This document shows, piece by piece, positions 1 through 10,709 of a DNA stretch of 64,000 nt. The stretch spans positions 105,076,990-105,140,989 of the forward strand of contig NC_034409.1 of assembly GCF_002078875.1 (NCBI RefSeq), read 5' to 3'. Source of the stretch: Numida meleagris. Its lineage: Eukaryota > Chordata > Aves > Galliformes > Numididae. The translations under genes were made by a program, and so were the position numbers. The notes beneath the pieces were generated by a model. The model had not been told where the DNA came from. It made no database searches and saw nothing but the letters and a program-made list of their open reading frames with translations. Positions within the stretch are counted from its first letter, which is position 1. Every line of letters starts with the position of its first letter.

Positions 1-582
1 CTATAGGAAGAAATGATTTTCTTTTCAATAGTAAGTCATACTTAAGGAATGTATAGCTACTTCTTAATCTGGCAGTCAGAATGCGACTTGGTTATTTCAC
101 TGGAAGGAGGAGTTTACTGATAAACATCAATATTTTTGCTAAAATAGCATTTAATGTAGGAGAGACTTTAAATACATGATACAGTGATGTACAATTCTTT
201 CTTCATAGAAAAGGTTTGAAGGCTGTTGTACCTGCAGTGAGATTTTATAAAAAGATTAGATAGTTGGTCCATGTTGGTCTTCAACCATACAGCATTTAAA
301 AGGCTGCCTTAATCACTTAAAATGTGTATACACACGCACACACACTTCGAAGTTGCAAATGGGAGGAACATTTATGCATGCTTTCTACAATCAGTTGAAA
401 TGAGTATAATCTATTTAACCTCTCAGAGGCATGCCAATGCCCTTAATTCTACTTAAAGTTCTGTTGTGGGTGTATGTTTTACCCTGTATCATCAAACTGT
501 TATTTAAGAGGGTTGAGGCTTTATTCATTGTGTTAGCAATGGTTTTGTTGCACTTTTTTAAAAAGCTGTTATTTTGTTACAG

Positions 583-683
583 ATATCAGTACTCAAAAAC
601 TGGAAAGAAAGGGAAATATGCGAACTAAATGGCATAGTTGCCAAAGCAGAAGCAAATGTCAAGGTGCTGAAGTCACTAAGCAG
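583..683 (+). CDS. TTC3: TTC3 coding exon a (first one visible)
   Basis: The acceptor AG is at 581-582 and the donor is CAG|GTATGG. The open frame begins ISVLKNWKEREICELNG and is rich in Lys and Glu, as in a coiled coil. It ends two bases into a codon. No further exon could be recognised in 1-580. Confidence 0.85.
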
Positions 684-3600
684 GTATGGAGAGTTTACAC
701 TAGCAATTTCACTACTACTAGTTGTTAAAGAAGAGCAATTACTGGATGTTTAATCATGATCATTTTAACTACAGTTTTGCTCACAAAGCAGTGGTAGCCT
801 GAAATGTGCACAGTCATTAAATGCAACTTTCCTGAAGCTGGATTTCTATTGTGGGCTTAAATTACCAACATGTGAGCAGCAAACTTCTCTTCTAATCCTT
901 TCTTAGCCTGGGAAGATGAGGCTACTGGGAACGTTCCAGTTACTGCTCTCCAGTAGCACTGGAAGAGGGCTGCAACGTAAATAAGAAAGCGGTGAAACAA
1001 AACAGCTGGGCATTTGTCAAGAGTCAATATTTTAAAAACATACGCCGTGTTCCACCTCCTTGTCTAGGTTGCCCCAAAATATTATTTTACATTTGAGGAG
1101 TTGACTTCTAAGATTAGATAAGATACAGCTACAAGTAATCTAGTGATTTTAGCTTAAAGTAGCTGTAAATCTTTGTGACTAAGCTGTTAGGGTATGGTCC
1201 TAAAAACAATTGAATAGTTCAGTTGGAGAAGACCTGCAGAGGTCATTGAGTCCAACCGTCTGACCAACCAAAGAGCTGTCAGAGCTAACCAAAAGTTAAA
1301 ACATGTTATTGAAGGCATTGTCCGAATGCCTCTTGAACACTGACAGGCATGGGGCATCAGTCACCTCTCTAGGAAGCCTGTCCCACTGTTTGACCACCCT
1401 AATGTAAAGAAATCTTTCCTAATGCCCACTCTGAACCTCCCCTGGTGCAGCTTTCTGCCACTCTGTGTGCCCTATCATCAGACCAAAGAGAAGAGCCTTG
1501 CACTTCCCTCTCTGCTTCCTGTCCTCAGAAAGCTGCTGAGAGCAGTGAGGTTGCCTCTCAGCCTTCTTTTCTCCAAAGCAGACAAATTAATGGGAATGGT
1601 GGAGTTTAACTGAAAATCTTCATTATTTCAGCAGCTCAGCTTCAGCACTTCCTGAGTTAAAGTCACAGATTAATTATTGGGAAGTATTTATTTCAAATAT
1701 AAAGAAACAAATGGAGAAAGTAGAGGTAAGTCTTAATTTCTGTTAACAGGAGAAGATGAATTTTGGAAATTAAAACAGAATAAATAAATAATTTGGCATT
1801 CCTTTGTTAAAACACCAGTGTCATCTCCAAACACCAGTCTGTGTTTTTTTTAATGATGAAAGAAAGTTTTCATTATAAGGCCTGATGATAAAATATTCTG
1901 AAGTTGCAGTGAATACCTTCAGTTTTACAAAGGTGAAATTCTTTCCTTTAGATGTCTTGTCGAAGATCAAATCCCAGGTTGGAAAGTCTGTCAGTTCTTC
2001 TGTACTTTTTGAACTTTGAAGTCCGTGCAACTTTTTAAAAAAGGACAAGATTATCTTTTAAAAGGGAAGATGTATGCAGCAACTAGGTTATGTTTTAAAA
2101 GCTAGATGTTTCACAAATGTGTCCAGGCATTAATGCAAGTACTTCCATAGAGATTAATGTTACTGTAGGAAATGGCAGACTTACTGTAGGCATGTGAAAT
2201 GCCTGCTACTTTTTACTGCTAGAACTAATGGAAGAGCTTTATTTCATGCTGATTTGGAGAAGAATTTGTTTTCCTTCTTGTCCTGGTTTTATGATTTTTG
2301 ATTATTGGTATTCCACATCATAACATCATGTTGACAATTCCACAGGTTGGGTATGAAGAAAAAATTGAGAAGGTGAAAAATGGTGTACGAAACTGCCTCA
2401 CCAAAATAGAAGCTGTGGATCTTTTGTCTCTTCCCAGTGTCTTAGTACGTATCTTACATTTGATGGCAGTACGTTCAGAAATTCTGTAAGTTTGCATCAG
2501 CGTGGCTATCCCTTACAGAAAATGTACGCAGAGAACTGGAATACATAGCCTTGAATTCAAAGCAGCGTGGCTCTCCGTATGCCCAGGCAGTGACCAGAAG
2601 GGAAAGGTGATGGCAGATGAGCAGCATGGCATCCAGTGACAAGCAAATTCTTGAGCCCTTCTTAGAGGTGTAAGCTGTTCAGAGTTAACTTTAAAATGCT
2701 TCCCATTCTATCTGAATTAGGTCTGATTGATCTTTTTGTATGTCATGACTTTCTTGTAGCACCAAAATCCACAGGGACAAGGCTCCATGACACCAACACG
2801 TGTAACTGGTTGTGGATACCAAAATTAACTTCCCATCGTATCTGTTACAAATTAGAAGCAGTATAGCCATTTACGGAAATTAATCTGCAATGACTACATC
2901 CCAGATAAATACTATTTAAAAACACTTTCTTATGGGTCAGCAGTTCCGCAGTGCTTTGCTCAGATCACGTCAGCTGCTTCCAAACAATGCGTGATTGTTC
3001 CTGGTGCAAGGATGAAGTTAGTGTAAGTCAGTACTCCTCTAATTACTCATCAGCATGGTTTGGGAAGATGCATGACCGTGCTGAAATAGTCAAGCTAGCT
3101 GCAGTGATGATGCCAGCAGCCTGAATGCCGCCATTTGCTGAAGTAAAATTGAAACCAGGGCACAGAGCTGATGCCCAGTCAGGAAGACAAATAGTACTCA
3201 CGAGTTACTGTACCTTGGGACAGTTTGGAGAAAAGCAGAGAGGGTTCAGTCATCCTTCAGAACGGGGGAGCTAAGCGACCTGCTAAATAAAATGCATTCC
3301 TGGCACATGCAGAAATGAAATCCTCAGACGCATCACAGATGCCACAAAAGAAACTTTCTTTAAAATACGCATTCTCTGCAGAAAGCCATGTTCCTGTTTT
3401 TGGTATAATTTAGACCCAAGGCTCTGTTCCAAAACTGTAGTACATTATGATTGTTACTATAGTTTTTCTGGACTAGTACTCCCTTATGTTCTCCGGCAAA
3501 CCTTTTCTTCCCCACTAAGTTTTAGGTCTCTTTTTTTTTTTCCTCTTTATTGGCACAGAACTCTTAAGAATATGTAGATATTCTTAGTTACCCTCTTTAG

Positions 3601-6600
3601 GCTACCATCGTTTTAGAGGTTGGGAAGTAGAGTGATTTTTGTTCCTCTTGCTGTGCATTTGGTACCTGCTTTTACTGTAGTAATGGAGGAGTAACTTATC
3701 AAAAAATGTATCTGTAGTTCTTTCAGCATCAGGAAGACCTTAACAGGCAAATACAGAATCCAAATGAAACAGACTTGATGAAAATGATTGCTGTCCTTGA
3801 CCGTTTAATTCCATCTGTAACTCTTAGCATTTTTTAATCAAGTGGTGTAAGAAACATAATTTGATAAATCTGTAAGGATTAACAGAACTAAACCTAAAGA
3901 CGCGTACTAAAGAATCAACCACCAATTAGAAGCAGTAAATGTTGTATTTTCAAATTGATGGCACTTGTGTTAAAGCAGTGATTTCTCCCACCAACATCAA
4001 ACTGTACTTCTTCAGAAACCACAGCTGTCCAGCAGCCATTTGCTCCTTAGTAAGCCCCAAATAAGGAAAAGTAGCACCTTGAATGCATACATGCTGCCCT
4101 GTTTTATCCTGCTTCAAGCCAGGTGCCTGTGTGCAGTACAAAATAAAGGGCACTCTTGTATGGTATTTTCACCCATGCAGAAAAGTTCAGATAGGACCTT
4201 CCGGTTCCTCACTGTGACCAAAGTGTAGCATAGTTCATGCTGCAAATGCTCAGGAGTTTTGCTCAGTTTATTTCAATTACTATTTTTCTTGTGGAATGTG
4301 TTTATTTTGTAGAGAAAGCAGAGCAGACCTGCTGTCAGTGATCCAGCCCTCGTCATGTACGCTGCATCTGCGCACGCTAATGTACCTCCTGCAGTTTCAA
4401 GTTCTGAAGATCAAAGTCCAACAACCGCTTCATTTAATACCCAGGCTGGAGTTAAGCCAGCGTATGCAAATTCTAAGGTTTGTTCTGCAAGTGATGGATC
4501 AGTGAAAACAAACTCCAAAGCTCAGAGGGGATCGTATGCCGATAAAGTTTCGCTAACTTCTACGTCGAAGGTTTCCAGAAGCAATACTCAGAATATGCAG
4601 CCAAACCAAACCCACCGAGATGATGCAGCTACGCAGATGAGGCCCTCTTCAAACAACACGTTTGAAAATATTATTGCTCATCTGCAAACTATATTTCCGG
4701 GCTACAGCAGGTATTTTTCTAATGTGTAATGGTCTGTTTGGTAATAGAAATTCTAAACTTTCACCGATAAAGTACAAAAAGAATTGATTTTTTACTAGGT
4801 ACTCCTTTTTCACAAAAAGAACGTTTTTTCCCTTGTTCACTGAGATGTTCCTTATAGGAACTGTCCTACAGTGTTCTCAATGTGTTCTCTTAATGTTCTC
4901 AATTAGAGCCACCAGCAAATAAAAGTATTATTACTTTATTTTTATGAATACAATAGCTAGATTCTGGTTATTGAGAGGTGTTGGAAGCAGGTGCTTGCTG
5001 CACTTCATTTGAGAGGTTGGGATCTTTTACAGGCTCTCCTTCTTTGAGTCAAACGTGGAAACTGAAGTGTTTTCTAATATGCCTATAGTAGGTGTAGTAT
5101 TACCTGTCAGTAATCATGTCATTTTTCTTTCAGTTCAGAGTTTACTAGGTTCATAAAAGATGTACAAAGAAGAAATGGGAATACATTAAGTTTGAGCTCC
5201 ACTGAAGTTCTAAGCAGAGTGACAGATCTCATTCTGGACCAGCAAAATGAGGTCTGTTGTAGTTGCTTCTATTTCTACTGTGCATCTCTGACAGTGGAAA
5301 TAATGCAGCACAGTCTAAAAGAGAATACAGATTTCTCCTTGCTGTCAAGCTCTGAACTGTGAACTTGCTCAAAACTCTTATCCAATACCTGTCTAGGCAT
5401 CAACTTCTGTAGGGAGACCTATGAAGTCAGCGTCATCCGCTTCAGCGGGACAGATGGGGACTCAGAGTCAGGAGGAAGCTGCAGAAGGAAACGTTCCCAG
5501 CCCACCCAAGGCAAGGCCTGCACAGAAAAGCATCCCAAGTAAAAACACGTTGCCATCTCAGCCAAATCTCCAGCCGTGGGGGAATGCTGGAGCAACACCG
5601 AAATCTAAATGGAAAAAACTAGACTATATAGTAAGTTCTCCACTGCATCATGAATTTCAAGTTATTGCCATGTACTTCTTATGAGATGTGAAATAATCAA
5701 GTATTACTAGAAAAAAAAAATCAGGACTTGTTCATTTTGTGGACAAAAACTTAAGTAGAGAGTTTGATTAATTGTTGCTAACTTGCTAATAACTTTTTGT
5801 TCAAGTAATTTTTTAAAATTTTATAGCCTTCCAGCGATGATCCTTGCACCATATGCCATGATGAGTTAAGCAGAGACTCATGCGAACTGGAATGTGGGCA
5901 TCATTTTCACAGAGAAGTAAGGATTTATTTTCTTACCACTCAGATGCTATTGTTGACTAACTCTCTGTTCAGTTATACAGTTGTTTTACTTTTAAGAAGC
6001 TATTCCCTCCCCCTTATCCATCAGTATCTGAAGTTAAGAACAGCAGGACAAGCAGGACATCGTTTTCCTTTCAATACTTTGCGCACCAAGACTTGCTTTA
6101 TGCAGTCTTACTGTTTTGGAAAGTTTCCAGTTCTAGATCTTAACTAAGATGGTAATTCATCAGAATTAATTTAAGCTTCCTTTGAATTCAGAGTGATCAA
6201 GTCTTAGTAATCAAATCACGGGTTTCTGTTTGCAGCATCCTTAGAGAAGGGGCCACTGCTGTAAAGCTGCATTTGCCACCTCATAGGAGCTGCACATGTA
6301 ACTTCGTGTAGTAAGGAGGCAAAAAACTATATTGGAATAACGCGATACTTCTGTCCATGATTTTTCCCATTTCCGTATTTGTTTACTGTTTGTTTTTTTT
6401 TTTGTCACTTGCAAAATAGGTTGGTGAGCAGAACATCAGAACTGGGGAATAGTTTTCTAACTGCAGATTTCATAGCAAGCTGTAGAAGGGGGTGGAAAAT
6501 CGCTTACCTGTCAGGGATAGTTAGTAACAAAGTCACGCTGAACTCTTTATACCAGACTGAGACTGTTTCCTCAACATAATCTTCCTGTTCTTGCAGTGTA

Positions 6601-6707
6601 TTAGAAAATGGCTTAAGGAACATTCGAGTACCTGCCCTATCTGTCGCATTCACGTTCTGTTACCTGAAGACTTTCCCGAGCTCCCTGCACGCAACAAGTA
6701 TGCCTAA
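583..6707 (+). CDS. TTC3: TTC3, C-terminal part (nine coding exons, 5' end outside window)
   Basis: E3 ubiquitin ligase of the TPR-RING type; the family is known for ubiquitinating phosphorylated AKT. Exons seen: 583-683, 1632-1725, 2346-2444, 3727-3816, 4313-4710, 5134-5251, 5397-5630, 5827-5916, 6597-6707. All introns are GT-AG and all phases match, giving about 444 codons of a protein of roughly 2,000 residues. Order in the product: charged helical, probably coiled-coil segment (window residues 1-98), Ser/Thr/Asn-rich low-complexity linker (about 129-260), a further helical piece and Pro/Ser-rich linker, then a C-terminal RING-H2 (385-424) and stop. The TPR region lies upstream of the window. 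Identity rests on the C-terminal RING, the exon pattern, and the convergent neighbour VPS26C followed by DYRK1A, as in human. The exact exon set should be taken as a reading of splice sites, not of a transcript. Confidence 0.9.
1216..1585 (-). mobile_element. CR1 LINE 3' fragment in a TTC3 intron
   Basis: The plus strand reads as the reverse of a CR1 tail: GTTGGAGAAGACCTGCAGAG, TGAGTCCAACCGTC, then the region complementary to the end of the reverse transcriptase ORF. It ends about 45 bases before TTC3 exon b. Confidence 0.85.
1632..1725 (+). CDS. TTC3: TTC3 coding exon b, with NAGNAG acceptor
   Basis: The acceptor reads TTTCAGCAG, so splicing could start the exon at 1632 or 1635 and add or omit one serine. 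The donor is GAG|GTAAGT. The frame includes LPELKSQINYWEVFISNIKK and ends on a codon boundary. A reverse CR1 fragment ends about 45 bases upstream. Confidence 0.85.
2279..2331 (+). mobile_element. 53-bp 5' fragment of an ERVL-like LTR
   Basis: It begins TGTC and matches the first 53 bases of the solo LTR at 33297-33849 (read on its own strand) with only four differences by eye, including TTATGATTTTTG and TATTGGTATTCCACATCAT. The match stops abruptly 14 bases before the acceptor of TTC3 exon c. Confidence 0.8.
2346..2444 (+). CDS. TTC3: TTC3 coding exon c
   Basis: It runs from CCACAG|GTTGGG to CTTA|GTACGT: 33 codons, phase 0 at both ends, starting VGYEEKIEKVKNGVRNC. It continues the charged helical segment. 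The sequence just before the acceptor is a fragment of an LTR (2279-2331). Confidence 0.85.
3727..3816 (+). CDS. TTC3: TTC3 coding exon d, weak donor
   Basis: The acceptor TTCTTTCAG is good. The next GT that keeps phase is TCT|GTAACT at 3817, which is weaker than the other donors here. The result is exactly 30 codons, phase 0 to phase 0, starting HQEDLNRQIQNPNETDLMKM and amphipathic in character. It fits between exons c and e without a frame change. It is short and lacks an internal start, so a simple ORF search misses it. It could be a cassette exon. Confidence 0.65.
4313..4710 (+). CDS. TTC3: TTC3 coding exon e, Ser/Thr/Asn-rich linker
   Basis: This is the largest exon in view: 132 codons plus two bases. 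The acceptor is TTTTGTAG and the donor is CAG|GTATTT. The product is low in hydrophobic residues and rich in Ser, Thr, Asn and Gln, as expected for a disordered linker. It becomes ordered near the end (NIIAHLQTIFPGYS). Confidence 0.9.
5134..5251 (+). CDS. TTC3: TTC3 coding exon f
   Basis: The acceptor TTTCTTTCAG is strong and the donor is GAG|GTCTGT. One base completes a serine codon, then 39 codons follow, including SEFTRFIKDVQRRNGNTLS and VLSRVTDLILDQQNE, a helical segment that continues from exon e. Confidence 0.9.
5397..5630 (+). CDS. TTC3: TTC3 coding exon g, Pro/Ser-rich linker
   Basis: The acceptor is CTGTCTAG and the donor is ATA|GTAAGT. It has 78 codons, phase 0 at both ends. It is rich in Pro, Ser, Gln and Lys, and ends SKWKKLDYI directly before the RING exons. 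The intron before it is only 145 bases. Confidence 0.9.
5827..5916 (+). CDS. TTC3: TTC3 coding exon h, first half of RING-H2
   Basis: Thirty codons, phase 0 at both ends. It carries the first five zinc ligands in CTICHDEL and CGHHFH: C385, C388, C401, H403, H406 in window numbering. The donor is GAA|GTAAGG. Confidence 0.95.
6597..6707 (+). CDS. TTC3: TTC3 last coding exon, second half of RING-H2 and stop
   Basis: The acceptor is TTCTTGCAG. The exon supplies the last three ligands, C409 and the CPIC pair C421/C424, plus Trp413 in the usual E2-contact position. The whole domain is C-x2-C-x12-C-x-H-x2-H-x2-C-x11-C-x2-C. The protein ends about 20 residues after the domain with ARNKYA and TAA at 6705-6707. 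Confidence 0.95.
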   Translation, partial: CIRKWLKEHSSTCPICRIHVLLPEDFPELPARNKYA

Positions 6708-7845
6708 ACCTTGTTTTGCTTGACACGCAGTAAGATGCAGAGCGGCTGCAGATAAATAACTACCCTGACACGGCATGGAAACGTGATGCCTAGGAAGAGG
6801 CGGAACCCTGGTTTTGGTGGAAATGATAGCAGAACTCGTACTGATGCAGTATTTAACACTGTAAGGCATGGGTACTGCCGTGGCACTTAGTGAATCAAGG
6901 CAGTGCACTCCGTAACCCAGCGCCTCTCCTGGTTGCTGCCTCTCATAGTTGAGAGGCCAGGACCACACGAGGCTGGTGGGGTTTTTGGCTAAAGGATTGA
7001 AACTCCCCTATCTGTTTTTCTTAAAGGCCGGTTCTGTCGGTGCACAATTACTCTAAAAATGGGGATTTTCCTTAGAGCTGATACTACACTGAAAATAACT
7101 ACCAGTATCAGACAAGTAGGTGGGCTGAGTGACAGACCAGCAGAATTTGGAATAACCAAGCCATCACCTTTCCCTGGTATAAACAACTGTAGGATTCAAA
7201 TCGGACTTCTTTAGATTGTTATGAATATAATCCATGTAATTGCAACTCTTTTTTCCACGTAAATCTGGAGCTGATAAGTCAAATTGTTTAAATGACAACT
7301 CTTAGCTGTATTCTGAAGCATTAAGTATTCTTGTGATTCTTTCTGTTCGTACATCGATTTAGAATACTATCATTCAATTTTGTGATGTAAAAATACGTCT
7401 TAAATTTCCCTCTGCGTTGAGCTATTTGTTCAAATGGGAGTTAAAGGATTTTTATTCTTGGCGAAGCAACGTAATGCACTTGTGTTCTGTGCACGAATGC
7501 CAATTGATCAGCAGTAGGAGGTACACCATACAACCAGCTGAAGGAGGGGCTGTCCTGCCGCTTGAAAAGTCCGAGCGTGCCACGAGTGCCTTCTGCATTG
7601 CAATATTTGTTTCAGACAGCCAAACATCTGGGGCTAGATTGGTTAAACATGCTGAAAACGCGGCGAGTCCGAGCGCTGTTTGGGCACAAGCCATGTTCAA
7701 CTGACTGTTTCAGATTAGGTAATCTAACGGATCATTTCTTTCCTCAAGTCAGTAAGTACACAGATGAAGTTTCAAAGCATCCTTTGCTAAGTCAGTATGT
7801 TAACTGGAACTTGGGTCAAAAATAAAACTACTACTGCAGCCACTG
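6708..7845 (+). other. TTC3: TTC3 3' UTR (probable extent)
   Basis: No coding exon follows the TTC3 stop codon. The UTR is taken to run to just past the first strong AATAAA at 7821. Its open frames are short and look random. Confidence 0.65.
7821..7826 (+). terminator. Candidate TTC3 polyadenylation signal
   Basis: AATAAA, followed about 20-40 bases later by a GT-rich stretch (CTGTGGTGGTTCTTCTTGTC), the usual arrangement of a cleavage site. It is the first canonical hexamer after the stop codon. Confidence 0.65.
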
Positions 7846-10149
7846 TGGTGGTTCTTCTTGTCTAATATGTTTGCTAATTGTGAGTTCTTGATGAGTAAGA
7901 TACTATTTGCTAGAGAGCTAAGGCACCACGCTGCCTGCAGGATTAGGTACTGTTCTGCTCAGCATTACACTGCTTGCATCCTTGTCAGCTTATGTTGTTT
8001 TCTCAGTGTGAGGGGGGAGTACAGGCAGAGCAGCCCCACGCATGGCACAGGTGCTGGTGTTCTCCAGCCAGAACAGAGCTTGACTTGAAGTGATAAGGGT
8101 AAGCTGGCTGTGAGAACAGGTGAAGCAGCACTGGCTGTTAATGCATGGTCTTAGCACTGAACTGATACCTACGTTCACACTTGTTAGCAGCCAGTCTTGT
8201 CCCTGCGCTCAGAGCAGAGAGAGGATCCCAGGTTTCTTAATAAGGTGGATGCTCTGTTTTTTTTTTTTCTTTTAATTTCTACTCTTTTTCTCTAACTCCC
8301 AAAAACTGCAAGTTTTACAGACAGCCAGAGGTAGTCATTCACATCATTAAAAGGAGGCCTTAGAGCAGACAAAAAAATGAAGCCTGGTTTTATGTGAAGC
8401 TGTTTTGAAGGAGAGGAGGTGTCTCAGACTCTAGTGCTAAGTAAGTGCACATGAGGTAGTTTATTTCCGAACCAGGGCAAAGTAAAGCAGCCTTGCTCTG
8501 TGTTCAGGAGTCCTGACTCAGGGCTGTACTAAGTGTTGAATGATTATTCCTGTTGTGTTAGGATGCTGTTGACTTTCCCTTTGTATATGGAAAGGTTGAG
8601 GATGTGCTCCGTAATAACAATAGAAGTATCCATTGGTGAGAAGAGGCCAGTTTCTAATCCAACTCCAAGTTGTAGGCAATTCAGTGCAGAGAGCCTCACA
8701 TTAATCCTTGCCTTCCAGTCGGAGCTGCCTTTTAGACAGCAAGAAAATTGTAGAGAGCAACAGGAGCACTTACTGTGTAGCAGGACTTTTTCAGCTGTCT
8801 CTCCGGGATTCCGGAACCATTCTTTAACCCGTCAGTATCCCAGGAACAACACAATACAGGCAGAGGGGCAACCTCATAGATTGCAGTTACAGCAGTTCTG
8901 CCGCGGATACAATGGCCAGGGGCGGGATGAATGTAACTTTGGAATGTGAAGTGATGCTGCTGCTTTAGGTGTGAGCAGCAGGTGGCACTCGTGTAGACTA
9001 AAATCATCTCGACTAGGAACAGGGGCTCTTGTCTTCCAGAAATCATGCTGTACATACTGGTTTCTGATCTTAAACACTTTTTTTTATTTCTAGTAAATGG
9101 GGGGGGGAGGGCGCAGAGAGGGGATAGAGGAGAGCAAAGGTTTTTTGTTCTTCAAACAACTTCAAGTGCTTATTCCTGAAGTAGAGCTGATACCAAACCA
9201 CAGCCAAACTCAGAACTACATTTTGCTGCTTAGCAATGTTGCTGGACAAAGCTACAAGAAGTTGGTTGATTTTGGCTGTTTTCTTTTTAATTCTTTTTAG
9301 GTTGTCATCTTTATCCTCATACTTGATGTAGCACCCTATATACTTAGCCTGCCTCCATCTCACACAAAATGTACGGAAAATTAACAATTAGAAGAAAATA
9401 GTGACTGTTCTGTTAACTTCAAATAACGTCAAAGTCTTAACTTACTCCTTGGGGGAGGGTTACCTCTTGCTGGAATGGTTTTCCCATCTAGTTCCTACTT
9501 TGCCAGTTTATATGTACCTTCAAGATTTATGATTACAAGGACTTTAATGTATTTCTTAGTGTGAAGTTGTATATGTACTTTCACAAATTCCTTTTGTGGT
9601 GTTTGTGTTTGTAGCTTTATATTGATCAAGTGGCAACATGAACCCACCTGTTTAAGCAGTGAATGGCTATCTCCTTAGGAGTGGTTGCTCACATCACGAG
9701 TAATAGTCTTCTGTGGGCACAAGGTGCCCCAGCGTAAGTGTATTTTAGGCACTTTCTCCAGTACTGGGTCTAGTCTGCACTCCAAACAGACAGGTATGCA
9801 ACAGTGCAGTGTTTGTCCTGGCAATCATTCCTTTTTCACATCACAGCTGAGTGGGACAAGTCTAGTAAAGAGGAAAGATGTTAAAATGCCCACAATAAGT
9901 ACAGTTTGAAGCTAAAAACTTTTGACTCATCTTTCCTGGCGCTATTTTATGCAAACAGCAAAGGTAAAGCAAGGGCATTTTTTTGTCCAGGGAGAAGTTA
10001 CACGCGAAGCAGTAACTTCAGTTCTAAGCACTCCTTCAAGGCAGACTCATTCCTCCTTTGACCAAAATACACTTGATGTTATTTCACATCTCTTAATTCA
10101 GTCATCTTGCAATATTCAGCCCATGACACTGTGCATTGTAGTAGCACCA
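7846..10149. other. Intergenic spacer between convergent genes
   Basis: Between the candidate 3' ends of TTC3 (+) and VPS26C (-). I see no exon, CR1 copy or RNA gene here. Longer 3' UTRs from either side could extend into it. Confidence 0.5.
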
Positions 10150-10155
10150 TTTATT
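10150..10155 (-). terminator. Candidate VPS26C polyadenylation signal
   Basis: First AATAAA on the minus strand after the stop codon, about 475 bases downstream of it, followed by a modestly GT-rich stretch. Later hexamers near 9.08 and 8.46 kb could be used instead. Confidence 0.45.
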
Positions 10156-10626
10156 ACACTTTCACAGATACTATTCAGTATTATATCCCAGTCCTGTCCC
10201 CTCCTCAAATATATATACACACCATATATAACAGGACTGACTCTGTTTAAGAGGTCTTTAAAGGACTTTGGAACAAGTGTTACATTATGAATTAAGCAGA
10301 AAAACTTACTTTGCATATTTCTATAACTTGTAGAAACATGCAAAAAAAATCATTCACAATTTGGCTGAGAAAAGTGGAAAATCTGGCTGCTGAAATCAGA
10401 AGGACACTTGACAGGGCTCTCAGGATAGTTAATCCACATAGGCTATCATAAGACAGGCACGGGTCTTGGGAAGAATTATAGACTGAAAACCCAAGAACCA
10501 CCATCAGGAAGAAGGAAGTGATGAGTTTTCACTTAAAATAACACAAGATAAGATAAAATCTTATTTTGTCTCTGAATTATTTCATCATTCTCCAGTGAAT
10601 CCTTAAGTGATTCTTCCTCTGGCTAT

Positions 10627-10709
10627 TTACATCCTGCAGAGCTTCAGTGGGAAGTTCTCTGTGATGAGATGATCATCATGCAGAAGGACAACAATGTTCA
10701 CTTCAAACT
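10627..10709 (-). CDS. VPS26C: VPS26C exon 8 (residues 271-297, stop)
   Basis: The acceptor is CTGTAG. It encodes [20 protein letters not shown], then PLKLCRM and TAA (10629-10627). The 3' UTR continues on the minus strand toward 10.15 kb. Confidence 0.96.

Noticed and set aside
4138..4147. AATAAA inside a TTC3 intron as an early polyadenylation site
   Set aside because: No supporting GT-rich element was evident and downstream exons are clearly coding.
8533..8949. 138-codon frame between TTC3 and VPS26C
   Set aside because: No motif and overlapping open frames on the minus strand; probably chance.
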